A DNA stretch of 64,000 nucleotides, from contig CAOLHI010000397.1 of assembly GCA_948474755.1 (NCBI GenBank), positions 603,601 through 667,600 of the forward strand, read 5' to 3'. The position numbers and the translations under genes were made by a program. This stretch comes from Ctenosaura bakeri. Lineage: Eukaryota; Chordata; Lepidosauria; Squamata; Iguanidae. Below, in pieces: positions 36,191 through 49,483 of this stretch; position 1 is the first letter of the stretch; each line of letters opens with the position of its first letter. The notes beneath the pieces were generated by a model. The model was not told the DNA's origin and did no database searches. It saw only the letters and a list, made by a program, of their open reading frames with translations.

Positions 36191-37177
36191 ATACAACCAG
36201 TATCTGGCTGTATAAAGTAAGCCTACATGTGTTCCTCGTAGCAGCTTTTCAATTTGGAAAATCATCTTAAAACTATAAGAGTTTTAAGGAGAAGATGTCC
36301 TTGTTTTTCTGAGTATAAAGGGAGGTGTCTGCTTATAAGGTTGTAATTACTGTTGACATTTCAAATTATTGTGTTGGCAGTTGCCCTCTTGGTTCAACAT
36401 GATGTAATCTGTGACATTCATGTGCTTTTCAAAGGAGACCAAATGCCACAAATTGTAAACAAATCCCAAATCTGATTTCATTATGGATTTTCTCCCCCAT
36501 CAATCTAAAATGCTAAAGTAGGATTGGAAACAGTTCAAAACAGAATCATAATAAGGTATAGGGATATGTTTGCCTAACAGGCATGAAAGAGCAGAAACAG
36601 CGATAGTAATATTACTTACTATTACCTTAATGTAGGGAAAATTGCTCTCAAATATTATCAGAATAGCTGGGATATCAGTTTCTGGCTATAAAACACTATA
36701 TGACAATGATTACCCTCTCCTAGGAGATTCCTAGGAGAGGGATTTGAGATCATCAGCCCCTAATGGCACATCAATCTATGATAATAACCAGAGAGAAGAA
36801 ACCATAGTGGTTCATGCTTAAAAGTTTGTCATTAAGCAGACAGGAAGCTATCCTGAAAGAAAAGTCTTAAGAAGTTTGTGTCTTCTGGATTAGGCTCCAG
36901 TTCTTGTTAACTTGATTAAAATTCCAGGTTTCTAGCAATTATTTTCCATCAAGCATTTTTAAAAAATACTTTGGCAAGAATCCTGTATCAGCTACTTAGT
37001 TAAGTAACTTCTCCTGGCCCCTAAATCTGATGGAAAAGTTATTCACCCATGTTCCAATTGCAAGCAGAATAGACCTTTTTCTCTCCCTGCAACTGACACC
37101 CACTAAAGTAAGTTTTGGAGGGGAGTTGCGATTGTGGCAATATTGCCAAAGTCACTATTAGTAGTGATCATAAATAT
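36191..37177. other. GRID2: Intronic sequence, nothing recognised
   Basis: No gene or repeat recognised. A small perfect inverted pair, ctcctaggagattcctaggag, lies near 36717. Confidence 0.55.
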
Positions 37178-37187
37178 GAAACAGTTA

Positions 37188-38721
37188 TCCATGGCTTCTG
37201 TAGAAAAATAAACTTTATTCGAAATTACTACTATGGGTGTTAACATATAAAGCCTTCTGCAGGAGAGAAAGGCCCCAATTAAATATATAACATATAACAT
37301 ATAAAGACCTGGTAAAGATTCAAGGTGATAAAATAGTCTGGAAAAGTAAAGAGGAAATGACCAAATATGGTTTTTCTACACATTGGCTTTTGCAGAGGCA
37401 ACTGGCGGAAAGATTCAAAATGGACTTAAAAATGTATATATTTCTTTGTTTTCTGTTTCTTATATATTTATAAAAAGGAAGAATGATTATTTGTAAATAT
37501 TGATTGTTATAACTTGGATAATAATAAAATTAAAAAAAATATGATTAGAATAGCGCCTGTGGAAAGAGAGTTTGATAGATTGTTAAAACCCAGTGTAGAC
37601 CACCTCATTAGTAAAATATATAAAATATTATTAACCTTGCAGATGGAACAGGAAGTTGTCAAAGACAATATGTTAAAATGGGCGCAAAATAGTGGATGCC
37701 CAATCCCACTGGAAAGTTGGGAAAACTCATGGAAAGACACAACATTTTTTTAAAACTACTAGCTTAAAAGATAATTATTATAAAATCTATTTTAGATGGT
37801 ACTATACACCGATACAAATGGCCAAAATAAGTAAGAATACTAAAAATACATGTTGGAAATGTTCTGAAAAAGGAACTCTGTACCATCTTTGGTGGAGCTG
37901 TGACATAACAAGGAAATATTGGAAGAATATACATGAATGTATTACTAAAACTCTCCAAATTAATTTTCCAATCAACCCTGAAATATATTTGTTAAATATG
38001 TTCAATACCAAATACTTTTAAAAGAATTCATTGTGAAAAATGGTGATTTATATGGTCACAGCAGCCAGACTGGTATTTGCACAAAGATGGAAACAAAGGG
38101 TAGCTCCAGATATTGATGAAGGGTTGTGGAAGTTGTATGATTTATATGAATTAGATAAATTGACAACTATATTGTCAGATAAATCCAAGAAACAATTCAA
38201 TGAAGAATGGAATCTAATCTCCCCTCTTTGGGAATCCAAATGGGGAAAAACAGCTACGATTGGGTTAAAATTAAAAGATTGAAGCTAAGATCAAAGAGTT
38301 ATAACCACTCATAAATAATGTAATAAAAATGGATTTTCAAACTTTGAGAGGTAAGCACTTTTTGCCATAGCTTTAAAATGACTAGTCGAGGTAGAGGTTT
38401 ATTTTGATCTACTAAGTAAATGTTAAACTTTGTTGGTAAGTGCTGGATAAGATATAACTGACTACGAAATAAGAAGTGTAAATAAGGGAAGATCATTAGG
38501 TATGTATCTATATTTTATTTCACTGAAATTATGTTGTAAATTAAGATTTTGTTATTTACTATTTTTTTCTCTTATTTATTTACATATTGTCTTTATTACT
38601 GCTGTATGTGAAATTGGCTTCCTTTGTTGTTATGCAATCGTTTATGGATATATCTTTAGTTTGAAGCTCCTATATATTCTTTTATCTTTTTTGTTTTAAC
38701 AATAAAAAGAATTAAAAAAAA
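37188..38721 (+). mobile_element. L1 LINE, 5'-truncated
   Basis: Plus-strand remnant of an L1 ORF2. 37514-38021 encodes EQEVVKDNMLKWAQNSGCPI and, after a frame shift near 37700-37750, KNTCWKCSEKGTLYHLWWSC, the cysteine-containing C-terminal segment of L1 ORF2. 38040-38282 continues with ITAARL-like MVTAARLVFAQRWKQ. Stops and the frame shift make it dead. The 3' end is an A-rich tail after aataaaaagaattaaaaaaa. gaaacagtta occurs at 37178-37187 and 38722-38731, a likely 10-bp target duplication, so 37188-37305 belongs to the insertion, perhaps inverted. Confidence 0.88.
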
Positions 38722-38731
38722 GAAACAGTTA

Positions 38732-39041
38732 CAGATGAGTAAATCTAGATAACTGTTTAGTATTCATTATTTCTACTTAGTCCAAATTCTGATACTATTG
38801 CCATGATTTTAACTCCTCTCATCAACCTAGATTACTGGCCATTAATTGCGTGAAGAGAAGGAAATCCATTCTGAGGTTGATTGGAGAATGGGTATATGAC
38901 ATTCCTGTCAAGTTTGGGGGCACTTGGTCAGGAGAGGTTGCTTATTTAAGTATAAAATTATTAGAAAGTGTTGGTCCCTGTACAAGAGAGGATTAACAAG
39001 TTAGTTTTCTGAGGCTATCTTTCTTAATAGAGCTGTACAAA
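38732..39041. other. GRID2: Intronic sequence, nothing recognised
   Basis: A 310-bp stretch without recognisable features. Confidence 0.55.
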
Positions 39042-39203
39042 GGCCATTTCCACACTACACTGTTATAGTGCTATTATTCTACTTTCAACCCTACGGAATT
39101 CTGGGGTTTGTAATTTACTGTGGCCAAAGAGCTCTCTGGCTGAGAATTCTAAATGCCCCTCCCTAAACTACAAACACCAGCACCAGGATTCCATATGAAA
39201 GTT
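39042..39203. mobile_element. Palindromic MITE, right end lost
   Basis: The left terminus ggccatttccacactacact and the symmetric core (ggaattctggggtttg and ccaggattccatatg) match the family at 50547. The expected right end (cactataacagtgtagtg) is absent; an 18-T run at about 39213 follows instead. Confidence 0.8.
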
Positions 39204-39974
39204 GTAAATGGAGCTTTTTTTTTTTTTTTTTGCCACCATTGCAGCAACTGAATGGGTGCTGAAGTAGGAGGAACCACCTTCATGTGTCGCTGGGGATTAC
39301 ATGTTGCCCACTCCAAGAAATATATGGCAGCACAAAGAGACTGTCCCTCATTTTAAACATTCAACCAACTAGACAAAAGATTACCCAATGAGCTTCATAG
39401 TTGAAAGAAAACATGGGAAATTGGCCATTTCTCCCAGGTCAGAAACCTGCCAGGGTTCTATGCTCCATCCTGTGTCCTGTGCAACTGTTGTACTGAATGG
39501 CAATGCTACAGAAATGAAAGAAGATGCCAAATATGCAATTGACTGTACAACCAAATGCGAATGTACATCTCTGCCCAATTTGCAGTCATGTGCAATGTGC
39601 ATCCTGATACAATGTGCACACACATCCATGCACAATGTACCTCCATGAGCAATGGTGCCATATCCACAACTCCATTTCCACAACCTTGAACCAAATGTAG
39701 ATGTTCAGCACTAGATAAAAATGTCCAAATTCTTCCATAGAGAAGCTTTCAGATGCATAAGACCCAAGAGGATTCCAGCCTTTGCATTCAGGAAAATTTA
39801 TGCTGACTGTTAACCGCTCCATAGGTCTAACAGTAATGGGCTCTTTCTGATCACATGGAGACATCAAAGATTTATTGTATGGGAACTGCGTTGTGCCTTT
39901 GAGCTATGGCTGTTTCCCTAATGCCCTTTCCCAATGACTCTGCCCTCCAACACTCCTATCTGCAATAAAGCATG

Positions 39975-40375
39975 CATTGGATAACCATCAGCATTTCACA
40001 AATGAAAATGAGGAGATGTGACCAAACAACATCTGCATGTGGTCAAGATGGCAAAAGTTATTAATAAGAAAGAACAGACAAGATAGGAGAGGCTACAGCA
40101 TTTTGCTTTTGGCTGAGCCTACAGGGATGGGCAAGATTCTGTTCCCTCTTCTCTTCTGCCCCAATTGAGTTAATTGAGTGGAAAATACTTTTGCACTAAT
40201 CAGTCTGCAGCAATTAAAATAAGCTGGGGGAAAAAGGGGAAAGTGGGATGATGAGACAGAAACTGGGATATTTCAAAAGCAGCTGAAAACGCAGGATAAC
40301 GGGTAAGTAAGTAAGATTGTCCCAGACAAATTGTGACAATTGGAGGCTATGTCACTGTAGTGTCTGAGCCTCCAA
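39975..40375 (+). repeat. Diverged dispersed repeat, copy A
   Basis: Shares an ordered series of blocks with 63268-63625: cagcatttcaca.atgaaaa, gtcaag.tgg, gggcaag, aattgagttaattga, aaaagcagctgaaaa, and tgtcccagacaaattgtgac followed by gaggctatg. Blocks are conserved while spacers differ. No coding capacity. I cannot assign a family. Confidence 0.65.
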
Positions 40376-43061
40376 GGAGGAAGATCGGAAAAAGATACAG
40401 AATCATGTAGTTTTCTGACAAACCTCTCCAATTTTGCTGCTTTCTCAAAGACATTTTTGTTGAGTTTTTCAGGATAGGACTATCACAAAGGAAGACTTGT
40501 GAAGTCCCATTGCTGAAACACAGTGATAGAGTCTGACTTTGTTCTCTAGTTCCATGTATTTATATGGCAATTATACAAAGAAACATATTCTTTGGACATT
40601 TGACATATACATTTTATTAGTATTATTCTTTATCAGTTATTTTTCCTACCCACACTGCAGAACATTTCAATTGTTAACCAGCCTACCCAGCTTCTGATTG
40701 TATTCACGTTACATTTGCAGGAAAAAAATAATGAGAAAACCAATTATTTCTGTAGAACAACCTCCACTGGAACAAATTTACAGAATCTGTAGACAAGCAT
40801 CACTGTTAAATGTTTTTCCCTTGCTTGATCTCTGTATGCTTTCCCTTAAAAAAACAAAACAAACAAAAAAATCCACACAGATAAAGACCCTTGGGGGCAG
40901 ATACTTTGCATTTCATCATGGGTGAGCATGAGCAGGAGGAAAGGGGAAAGAAGAAGAAAAAAGATAAGAAAGCAAACTGTGACTTGTTGCAATATTTTGT
41001 AATAAGAACAGTGATCTTAGAATTTTCCTCATCTGAATGTTATTCCTACTAGGGATGCTTTGAGGATTTTTATTTTTTTTATTTTAGAATTTTAATATGT
41101 ACTGATCTGGGCTCTATTTCCTGGATGTGGACTAACATGGATCTAAATGTACCATTCAGATTTCACCTTTCTCAGAATCTTGCGGTAGAGTTTTGGCTCC
41201 AAAAAGAATAAAAAAAATTATCAAAATACATTCAATGTGCCACAGAATCCCAAAATTCAATGTAACGAAGAGACAGACAGATGGATAATTGTAAAGCCCA
41301 ACCAAAATGTCACAAAACAGTGAAGTCGCTTTCAGAATTGTCTCTTTCTTCTAGGTGCTACTGCACAAAAAAGCAGATGGCTGGTTTAAAAAAATAAAAT
41401 CTAGTCAGCAAGACTTCTTTGGCTATGAGGTCTCGATTTTGGCTCCATCTGGGTCATTTCATGCTTCAGTGTTCTAGAATCTTTTTTTCTAGAATCTTAT
41501 TTCTTTGTTGTTTTAGACCCATTCATTCAGTATGTCATCTCTACCATGGGAGTGGTCTGGAATGGGAAGCTCATCTGATATAAATGCCCTAATTTGTGGA
41601 GTGACACAGTTTTGAATGCTTTCTCTCTCTCTTGTGACATCTTGGTTGGTCCAAGAGAAGGCATCAGCTTTGATACTGGCTGAAATATTCAGCTTCACTT
41701 GGGTTACAAATCCATTAGCCCCTCCAGGGGCAAAAGTCAGAATAACCAATGCTTTTAATGTAACCCAAAGAATGTAAAAACGCTTTATAGTGCACAAAAC
41801 CAAAGCCACACTTAAGAAGGCTTCAGTCCTAGTGAAACAGGATAGAGTTTCAAGGTACGAACCCTGGAGGAAAATGGTAAGTAAATTAAATATGCTTAGC
41901 AAAATAGATCACCAAACATCCTAAAATAAACACACATCCAAAATCTTTCTCCTTCTTTGCTGAATTCAGGCTGAATTTTGCAGAAACTCAGTCTGTTTAT
42001 CTTGTATTAAAGCAGTCTGAGTTTGTATTTTCTGAATTCTAGAAACACTGTTTGTATTGTTGTGAGTTAATCTATATTTCAGTCTCAAGCTTTCTTTGTA
42101 GATGTTGTTCAGAGCACTTACTAAGAAGATATGGATGAGTCTCCAGGCTGTCACACAGAGAATATGTACTTTTACTGAAAAGAATATAAACCTCACCTTT
42201 TGCCCTAGAAGCTTCTCTTTGCTGCTTTTTTATATCGATCCAACACCTAAACACCTGGTAGCTCAGTGAACAACCCAAGAATGGCTTTTAAAATCTTAAA
42301 CCCTTAGGTCCAAAGCCACTATATGGAAATGAGTAAATGATCTCACTTATTAATTTTTTAAAACTTATTTTTGACATGTTTCTACAAATTTTGGTTGGTT
42401 GGATCCTGTATAATGGCATCAATAATCCATTCACTCTATTCTAGTATAATTTTATCCTTCTCAAAAAATGACAAATAAAGAAACCCTTGTTTCCAGTGGG
42501 TGTGTGTATGTGTGTATCCATTTGTCTTTTTCAGGATTTTCTGTTCCATTGAAATGACTTGCCCTTCAATCCTATCTTTGCAGCTTGGGACACAATTTAT
42601 CATGTTACAAGGCATCCTGTTGTGGGCATTTGGGAAAGCTTCTAAACATTCACTGATAGAAATTGGTGAAAAATATAAAACTTTGTTGTTGTTGTTGTTC
42701 TTTTCCTTCAAGGGTCTTTTGTGAATGGTTTTGCAGTGGGGTTACATGGTAATTTCCCACAGCATGTGGACTTATCCCTATTAACAACACTTTCAATTTT
42801 TAAGGGTCCTAATATGACGTACATCATAAAAAAGGAAAAAGAAAAAGAAAGAGAGAGATTCCTGCTTAATCCTTAAATTTCCATCCTCAGCTGGCAATTA
42901 CATTTTTTTGCACTTTCATCCGCTTCTTTTTCTCATCTAATGGTTAAAAATTTAGATTTGGACAGGGATCTCTCATTTTTACTTACACTGTGAAACATTA
43001 AATATGTTGATAGCATGTTTATACATGATATACATATATGCATGCATGTATAAATAAAATG
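40376..43061. other. GRID2: Intronic sequence, nothing firm
   Basis: The longest open frame is 129 codons on the minus strand (41513-41902); it has no recognised domain and no sign of splicing. Short GT runs lie at 42499-42520 and a (TTG)n at 42683. No other feature seen. Confidence 0.5.
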
Positions 43062-43255
43062 AGAGCCAGCTTGTTATATTGGTTTCAGCATTGAACTGTG
43101 ACACCTGAGAGAAGGTTTTGATCCTCTGCTTGGCCATAGAATCCCAATGGGTGACCTTTGGCATGCCACACACTCTTGGCCCCAGAAAACACCATAATAG
43201 GTGTCTTAGGCTGCCAAAAGTCCAAAACAACTTGAAGGCACACAACAGCAATAAA
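43062..43255 (+). mobile_element. tRNA-derived SINE
   Basis: Diverged copy: gagagccagcttgttatatt head, gggtgacctttggcatgcca body, aacttgaaggcacacaaca tail. Confidence 0.85.
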
Positions 43256-43700
43256 TAAAATACATTAATTCTGGTACTACCCTGAATAGAAATAGATGAC
43301 TGTTTTGTTATCCTGTACAATGGATAGAGTTCATGCAAAGTGCAAAGCAGAATGTACAAGTATAATGCCAGTAGAAAATATTTGTGTAACTTTTAGCCCC
43401 CTTTATCTCTCATAGGGATGGCATATGTCAGTTTGAATTCTATTCTGTTTCTCATTGTCTTGACCTTAGGTTCTTTGCAGCCCAGTCCTGCATGAATTTA
43501 CCTTTTTTTAAAAGAAAGTAAAAGTATATATTTTCATCTCCACTTGTTGTACACATACCGTATTTTCTCAAGTATTATGAGTTCCTCTGCATACTTTTCA
43601 GCACTGTGTGCACTTCCCTAGATCCTCTATCATGCATGTGTGGTATAAATCTACGTTCATATAGTTAAGTGGTAGCTAAGGTACACCACACTTCTGAATA

Positions 43701-44070
43701 TAGTCATCCCTCCACATTTGCTAGGGTTAGAGGCACCGGACCCCTGTGAAAGTGGAAACACTGTGAATAACTCTTGGCCTTTCCAAACTTATTTAACACA
43801 AAAAAAAGGTATGATCACCATATTCAACCCACCATAGATTCCCTTGAGGCATCAGCATTCCTTCACAAGGCAGAAGTGGGTGGCTGGTGGGGCTTGCTGC
43901 CACCTCCACTACTGCCCCACACCATTTTTAGTAGAAACTCACAATTTCCCAGTCTCATGAGGCTTGCAGTCCTTATTAAAAATGGCATAGGGAGGCAGCA
44001 CAGGTGACACAAATAATCCATGAATAATCAAATCCGCAAAAGTGAAACTTGCAAATGTAGAGGGCTGATT
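43701..44070. mobile_element. Tigger-like MITE
   Basis: The left end begins TAGTCATCCCTCCACA and the right end, read inward, begins TAATCAGCCCTCTACA. TA dinucleotides flank both sides (43699-43700 and 44071-44072). The element is 370 bp. Its ends resemble those at 34879 and 51198. Confidence 0.65.
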
Positions 44071-44564
44071 ATACTGATACTGTACAATCAATTGTGTATC
44101 TGCAAATGTGCTCTCTGTTTCCACTAGTGAATCAAGTAACGCACTGAAGAAACTGATGGGTAGTTACAAGAATATGCAATTGTTGTACAACAGTTATATG
44201 TGCAGAACTTAAGCTACTGTGAACCAAACGCAGACATTATGTCATGGCCAGAAATGTAAACCACACATGTAAAGGAACTTGCCTGTGTATAAAATACCGA
44301 CAGGATGTCAGCCAGATTTTTATGTCTATTTGCCATTAATGTGCATTTTTGGAGCCCTTTCTTTTCAATGCAGAATTATACCCCAAAATCTGGAACAGTG
44401 CAAATACTGTTCCAGTTTACTACTTGGTTTAAGAGCTTTGAATTTGGTAATTTTATCTAAAAATTCAGCCAGAACAAATTTCTCACCCATCCTTAATCTG
44501 TTTTGGCCAACTGACTTCTTCCTTTATTCTTCAGATGTTCAATTTGCAGTAATGGACATGACTA

Positions 44565-44961
44565 GGGCCCTTTCCGCAACTTACCCGTTCTCGGTGCTGG
44601 GGCACAGGGATCACATGAGCAGCCTCTTATGAAAGGCTCTCACATCCCTGCTCCTTTGTTGCCGCAGCTGCTTGCTGGTCGCGCGAACACCCTGCCCGCG
44701 CCCTGCCCCTTCATACCGCAGCGCAGCCTGGGAGTTGAAGGCTAGCACTGAGGCAGGAAGCACGACCGGCGCGGCTCAGGAGGCTGCGCATGGCAGCTAA
44801 GTGCGCTCCAGGCCCCTGAGCATTGCACGACCAATGTGAGGAGCGGTTCGTGTCACGCTCTTGAGCGTCGTGTAAATGTGAGTGCGTCATGCAGACTGCT
44901 CCTCACATTTACGCGATGCTCAAGAGGCCCTTTCACTTAAGAAACGCTGTGCAAAAAGGGC
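44565..44961. mobile_element. Harbinger-like MITE, GC-rich
   Basis: Starts GGGCCCTTTCCGCAAC and ends GTGCAAAAAGGGC, with CTA on both sides (44562-44564 and 44962-44964). The interior has a long inverted repeat around aatgtgaggagcggttcgtg and agactgctcctcacatttac, and a GC-rich centre with several CpGs. No coding capacity. Confidence 0.65.
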
Positions 44962-44965
44962 CTAA

Positions 44966-46749
44966 ATCATTTCATGGTCATACATTCCAATGTACCCTAC
45001 CAGCTTATAGAAAAATCACACTATTTTGAAAAGTCATGTATCTGCAAAAGCACATTGGATATGGCCTGAGGTCTTGTGGGTTATTCCCAAGTATAGCAGA
45101 CCCACTGAATAAATTGCTGAAAGGTGAGCCAAAACATAGTTAAACTTAACTAGTACAGTGGCACTACTATAGTCAGGACTAACTCTAGTCAGGACTAACA
45201 ATAGGATTTAAGCCTATGGTTTTACTGTATATGAGTTTTCCTCCCAACTATGTTGCGAAGAGATTTGTCCTCCACACCTATTTACACTTTAAATAGCTAA
45301 CCTTAAATTTCTATATATTGTAAATTCTATCATGATAGGAATAATAATTTAATTTGTACTATTCTATTTGAGGACAAAAGAACCCTCTGATAATAAGACA
45401 ACACTGCTGGCTAAGTGGGAGTTATAAATCCAAGTACTTTTAAAAGTCGACACTGCTGGTTTTCCATAACATGCTAATAAAGAACTGATCAAGCTACATG
45501 GCTTAGCTTCCAAGGCATGAAGCAAATGTGTGAAAGAATATTTTTTTAATACATATAATACCCAGCACAAATGAGCTTAGCCAGCTGCTGATCTCTTTGG
45601 GCAGCTATCTTTTCCACAGTCTTACAAGCTTTTCAAAGAAACATTCTGCTGCTTTATTCTATGCCTGATTAACAGGGTAGGGGAAGAGGAAAGCAGAGAA
45701 TAAAAAAGTGAGAGGCTCTTTTTCTATGATCATCTAGGGAGAAAGAATAAAATATTCAGGAGCTTTCATAAACCTGGCTTAAACAGGAGCTCAAGTCATT
45801 GATTAAAAAGACTATAATATAATAAAAAAAAGAACAGTATAATAATAAACATAGTTGCCCAGCTCCCTTTGCTCAGGGTCTTTCAGATAAAACTAGTGCA
45901 TTTAAATATATATTGAAATCATAAAATAGAGGTCTAACAAGTTCAGTCCATATGCACTAGGATCCTCTGTAATAACAGGAAGGTCTAACCTCTGTCTAAC
46001 TGAGCTGAGATTCCAATTTTCTGCATCACTACCACTGATAATATTACACAAACAGTACTCATTCATTAAATTAATTCCTATTAAAGATCAAACAGTCCTT
46101 TAATAATACCCTGATTAAAGTGATGTTAGCATAATGCATTAGCCATGGTGTATTTATATCTCTCTGCCACAGATAACATGTGGACAAATTCTTTACTGAT
46201 GAAAAATGGAGACAATAGCTCTCTTCACTTGCCCTATCTGTGGACAATGGCCATACAGCTATGAGAATTGGGGTTTCCATGTCATTGAGGCAGTGAATCC
46301 ACTTTAGTTTTAGCCTAAACTTAAACTTAGACCCTATCCTTCATATAGATTCAGCACCTGGTTAGCTCCTTCACAGTATGGACAAAAAAATCAAAGTGGA
46401 TTCACTTCCCCACTGACCTGGAAGTCACCACCCACCACTGGACACATGTTAGCAGAGTCTGATCCATGCTGAATGATTGTACTCTACTCTGGGCACATTA
46501 AATCAAATCATGTCCAAATATGATTTCTGCATTGGGGCTCTGTCCATATAAAATATATGGTGAAGATCCAATATACAAAGGTCCCATGCAGGTGCTAGAG
46601 CAAGGCCACCATGAATTGTCAGAACACATGGGAAGGCTCCTCAGATCTTCTCTTTTACTGCTCCCAGCCTCTTCTGGAGTTGAGATGAGAAACCAACTGC
46701 GAAACATCTGGCCTAATTGGAGCTACCCATCTCTTCTGAAATGTATTTA
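44966..46749. other. GRID2: Intronic sequence with a short fragment
   Basis: 45105-45240 (ctatagtcaggactaactct and aggactaacaataggattta) is a fragment of a dispersed repeat also seen at 48655-48745. The rest is AT-rich and unrecognised. Confidence 0.5.
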
Positions 46750-47035
46750 AGTCAGTCTATTTTGCCCCTTTGGAATTCAAGTCAGATCCCCATTAATTAT
46801 GTAGATTACTTACTATTGTTCATTACTCTGTTTATGTTGATTTTGCTCTATATTCTCTCTTTCACTGTAATACTATTTATTATGTGCTTACTGGGTTGTT
46901 GCTTCATGTTATTTGAATACATTCACATGTATTTTTCTTCCTTAAAACTTATTTTAATAAGTCAAATTTTACTGTGAGCCATGTTGGGTGCCCTTTACTG
47001 TAGAAAGTGGCATGTGAATAAACTAACCTTGAAAC
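46750..47035 (+). repeat. LINE-like 3' tail
   Basis: Ends in gtgagccatgttgggtgccc followed by tactgtagaaagtggcatgt and gaataaac, the pattern of 3' ends of abundant squamate LINE-like repeats (gtaagccgccttgggtgccc in better copies). No frame retained. Family uncertain. Confidence 0.5.
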
Positions 47036-47627
47036 TATGGGGAGAAACGTGCATGAAAGGGTGAGGTCTTTGGGTATTATTCATCTCCCTCTAGACTGCC
47101 ATACATTATCCACTGAAATATCAACCAAGGGTGGCTCGTATTAAGTTGTAATGACCTTAATAGACTACTTGCTACAGTTACATTCATTAGATACCACCAA
47201 TATTTTTAGTGAAATGGTTGGTATTCTGTAAGCAATCTGGGTTTGCTTCTCTTCATAATTTGTGGCTCAACATCCTACCCATATCACAGATGAATTCCTG
47301 GCCATGAAAGACAAGCTATTTGCGTATGTGTTAGGAAAAGCTTACATATTTCATGTCAAAGAAATAAATCCCTGGTCTGGCTGAAGCTGTGCATAATCTC
47401 TACTTTCTAAAGTAACATATAGATTACTTTCAATTGGTTGGAGTTTTTTTGCAATTATTTTGGATCTGTTACTCTGTAAAACTGGCAAAATCTGTCAGAT
47501 TACACTGGGGTAGAAGAGAGAGAGAGACTAGATGAACCACTGTTCTGTATTTTTCCCTAGTTAATTACCTGGTGTGACAATAATTTATCACAGTCTCCCA
47601 GTCACAGGAGTACCTGGTATCATATGA

Positions 47628-47670
47628 TAGATGTATGATGGATGGATGGATAGATTGATAGAAGATAGAC
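47628..47670. repeat. (GATG/GATA)n microsatellite
   Basis: Short run of GATG and GATA tetranucleotides. Confidence 0.75.
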
Positions 47671-47754
47671 AGGCAGTAAGGATGTGCTTCTTTAAATTAT
47701 TTATCACTGTAGGGGAGAACAAATCATTCAATCAGTTTTTCGTCACTGGAGACA

Positions 47755-47788
47755 CATCTTTGAATACTTTGAATAGTATTCAAAGATG
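47755..47788. repeat. Perfect 14-bp stem hairpin
   Basis: catctttgaatact and agtattcaaagatg are exact reverse complements separated by the 6-bp loop ttgaat. No pyrimidine terminator tail follows. It may be the centre of a decayed palindromic element. Confidence 0.9.
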
Positions 47789-47849
47789 CCTGCACAAGAA
47801 GGAGAAGATTTCCTTACCATGGCAATGGTCCCCTTGGCTCTCCCCTATT

Positions 47850-48170
47850 CCCTGCATGGTCACTGTAGTGGCCAACAGGAGTGTGGAGGGGGATAGCCAA
47901 GCAAGGAGGATCACCATCACTGGCTATCTTCTTCTGACATGGCTGTGGTAGTGGCCAGTGAGAAGGTTGCAGAAGAAAGCTGAGAAGCTGAGAGAAGATT
48001 GCCCCTACTGCTGTCAACATCTGAACATCTTCAGTGTTGGCAGTCCTTTCTTTGATGTCTTCCCCATTGCTTCCTCTGCTGTATCCTGCCCCCTGGCACA
48101 ACTATGGAGTGGCTGGCAAGAGGGTGGTGAGATGCTGAGCAAGGAGGATCATTACTGGCTATATTCTAAT
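47850..48170. repeat. Degenerate internal duplications
   Basis: caaggaggatcaccatcactggctat-like sequence at about 47901 recurs in shorter form at about 48139 (caaggaggatcattactggc). gtagtggccaacaggag and gtagtggccagtgagaagg also recur. The open frames here are carried by this repeated text. Confidence 0.55.
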
Positions 48171-49084
48171 AGATGATGCATTCTCTGAAGCTTCCCAGGG
48201 TCTCTGTTCAAGGACTTGGTTAAAATGAGAAAGGAACTTGAGGAAGATTCCCCCCATCAGAGTTATCTGACACATGAGATGCCTCTTTTTCATTATTTTC
48301 CCCTTAACTTTTTTACTGTTCTTTCCATCCCTAATAGGCAGGAACTAGTACAGTAGCAACAGCCTGAAGTAATGAGGGAAATGTGTAATTAAAGCTGAGA
48401 TCCAACAGCATACTTGCATAGTGTAAACCTGCACTAATGCAATTACACAGTGGTTGTGCCACACCACCATTCTTTTGAGTATCTACATTGTACACCCAAT
48501 TATACAGCTGCCAATTTGCCTGCTTTTTATCCCACTGTATAATGGAAAATGCCCAGTGGCTGTTCCTACAATCCCAGTGAAAAAGTGATCCTGAAGACAC
48601 TGACAAATTGTTACATGATGAATGGCTCACATTATGTTGATTAGTCACAACAAGAGTAGACCTACTGAATCAATTGTTGAGCATGTAGGTTAATCCAACT
48701 GATTCATTAGTTCTACTCTAGCTGGGACTAACATTAGGATTTAAACCAATGTGAAATGGTAACACCTGTGGGACTAAATTTATACAAACATAAACTTAAA
48801 GGTGTGCAATACTAGCAGGATTCCAGGCTAAGTGTGTTTTATGTGCCCCCAAACACTTACTAATGAGTAAGCTGAATTTGGCACAATGAGATATACTTCC
48901 AAGTAAATAAACAAATTTGCACTATAACAACATCTTTTATATATCCCTCTTCAGTTAAAATACAAAGTGGATAATAACAGTATCCAAACTTTGTAGCTAA
49001 ATCAGCTATATTTATATATCTACTTTTAGGGATGATTTACATAACCATTTGGAGACTTCTTTTTCAATCAGCACAAGCCCAAGG
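48171..49084. other. GRID2: Intronic sequence, minor fragment
   Basis: 48655-48745 matches the fragment at 45105-45240. Otherwise nothing recognised. Confidence 0.5.
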
Positions 49085-49160
49085 GGGAAGGGCCTCTGCT
49101 CAGTAGAAAAAAACACATGCTTTGCATGCATAAGGGTTCCAGTCCTATCCACAGCATTGC
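49085..49160 (+). mobile_element. tRNA-type SINE head
   Basis: gctcagtagaaaaaaacaca, gctttgcatgcataaggg and gttccagtcctatcc match the second SINE family (see 18945). The tail is absent. Confidence 0.65.
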
Positions 49161-49483
49161 TACTTAAAGGATATCAGCAAGTCTGGTGGATAACTCAGTG
49201 AAAATGTCAAGCCACTGTGCAGTTGCTGTAAAAAAGGCAAATGTCATGTTAGGCATAATTAGAAAAGGAACTGAAAATAAAACTGCCAACATCATACTGA
49301 CCTTATAACAATCTGAGGTGTGATCACTCTTGGAATACTGTGTACAGTACTGGTCACTGCACCTGAAGAAGGCTATTATAGAGATGGAAAAGGTGCAGAA
49401 AAGGGCAAACAAAATCTCAAAAGACTGGTGCAACTGCCCTACGGAAATGTTATAGCATTGGGGCTGTTTAGCTTAGAAAAGAG

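Noticed and set aside
41513..41902. 129-codon minus-strand open frame in GRID2 orientation
   Set aside because: Does not match any part of the receptor and shows no known domain. It could be tested by transcript data but is not supported now.
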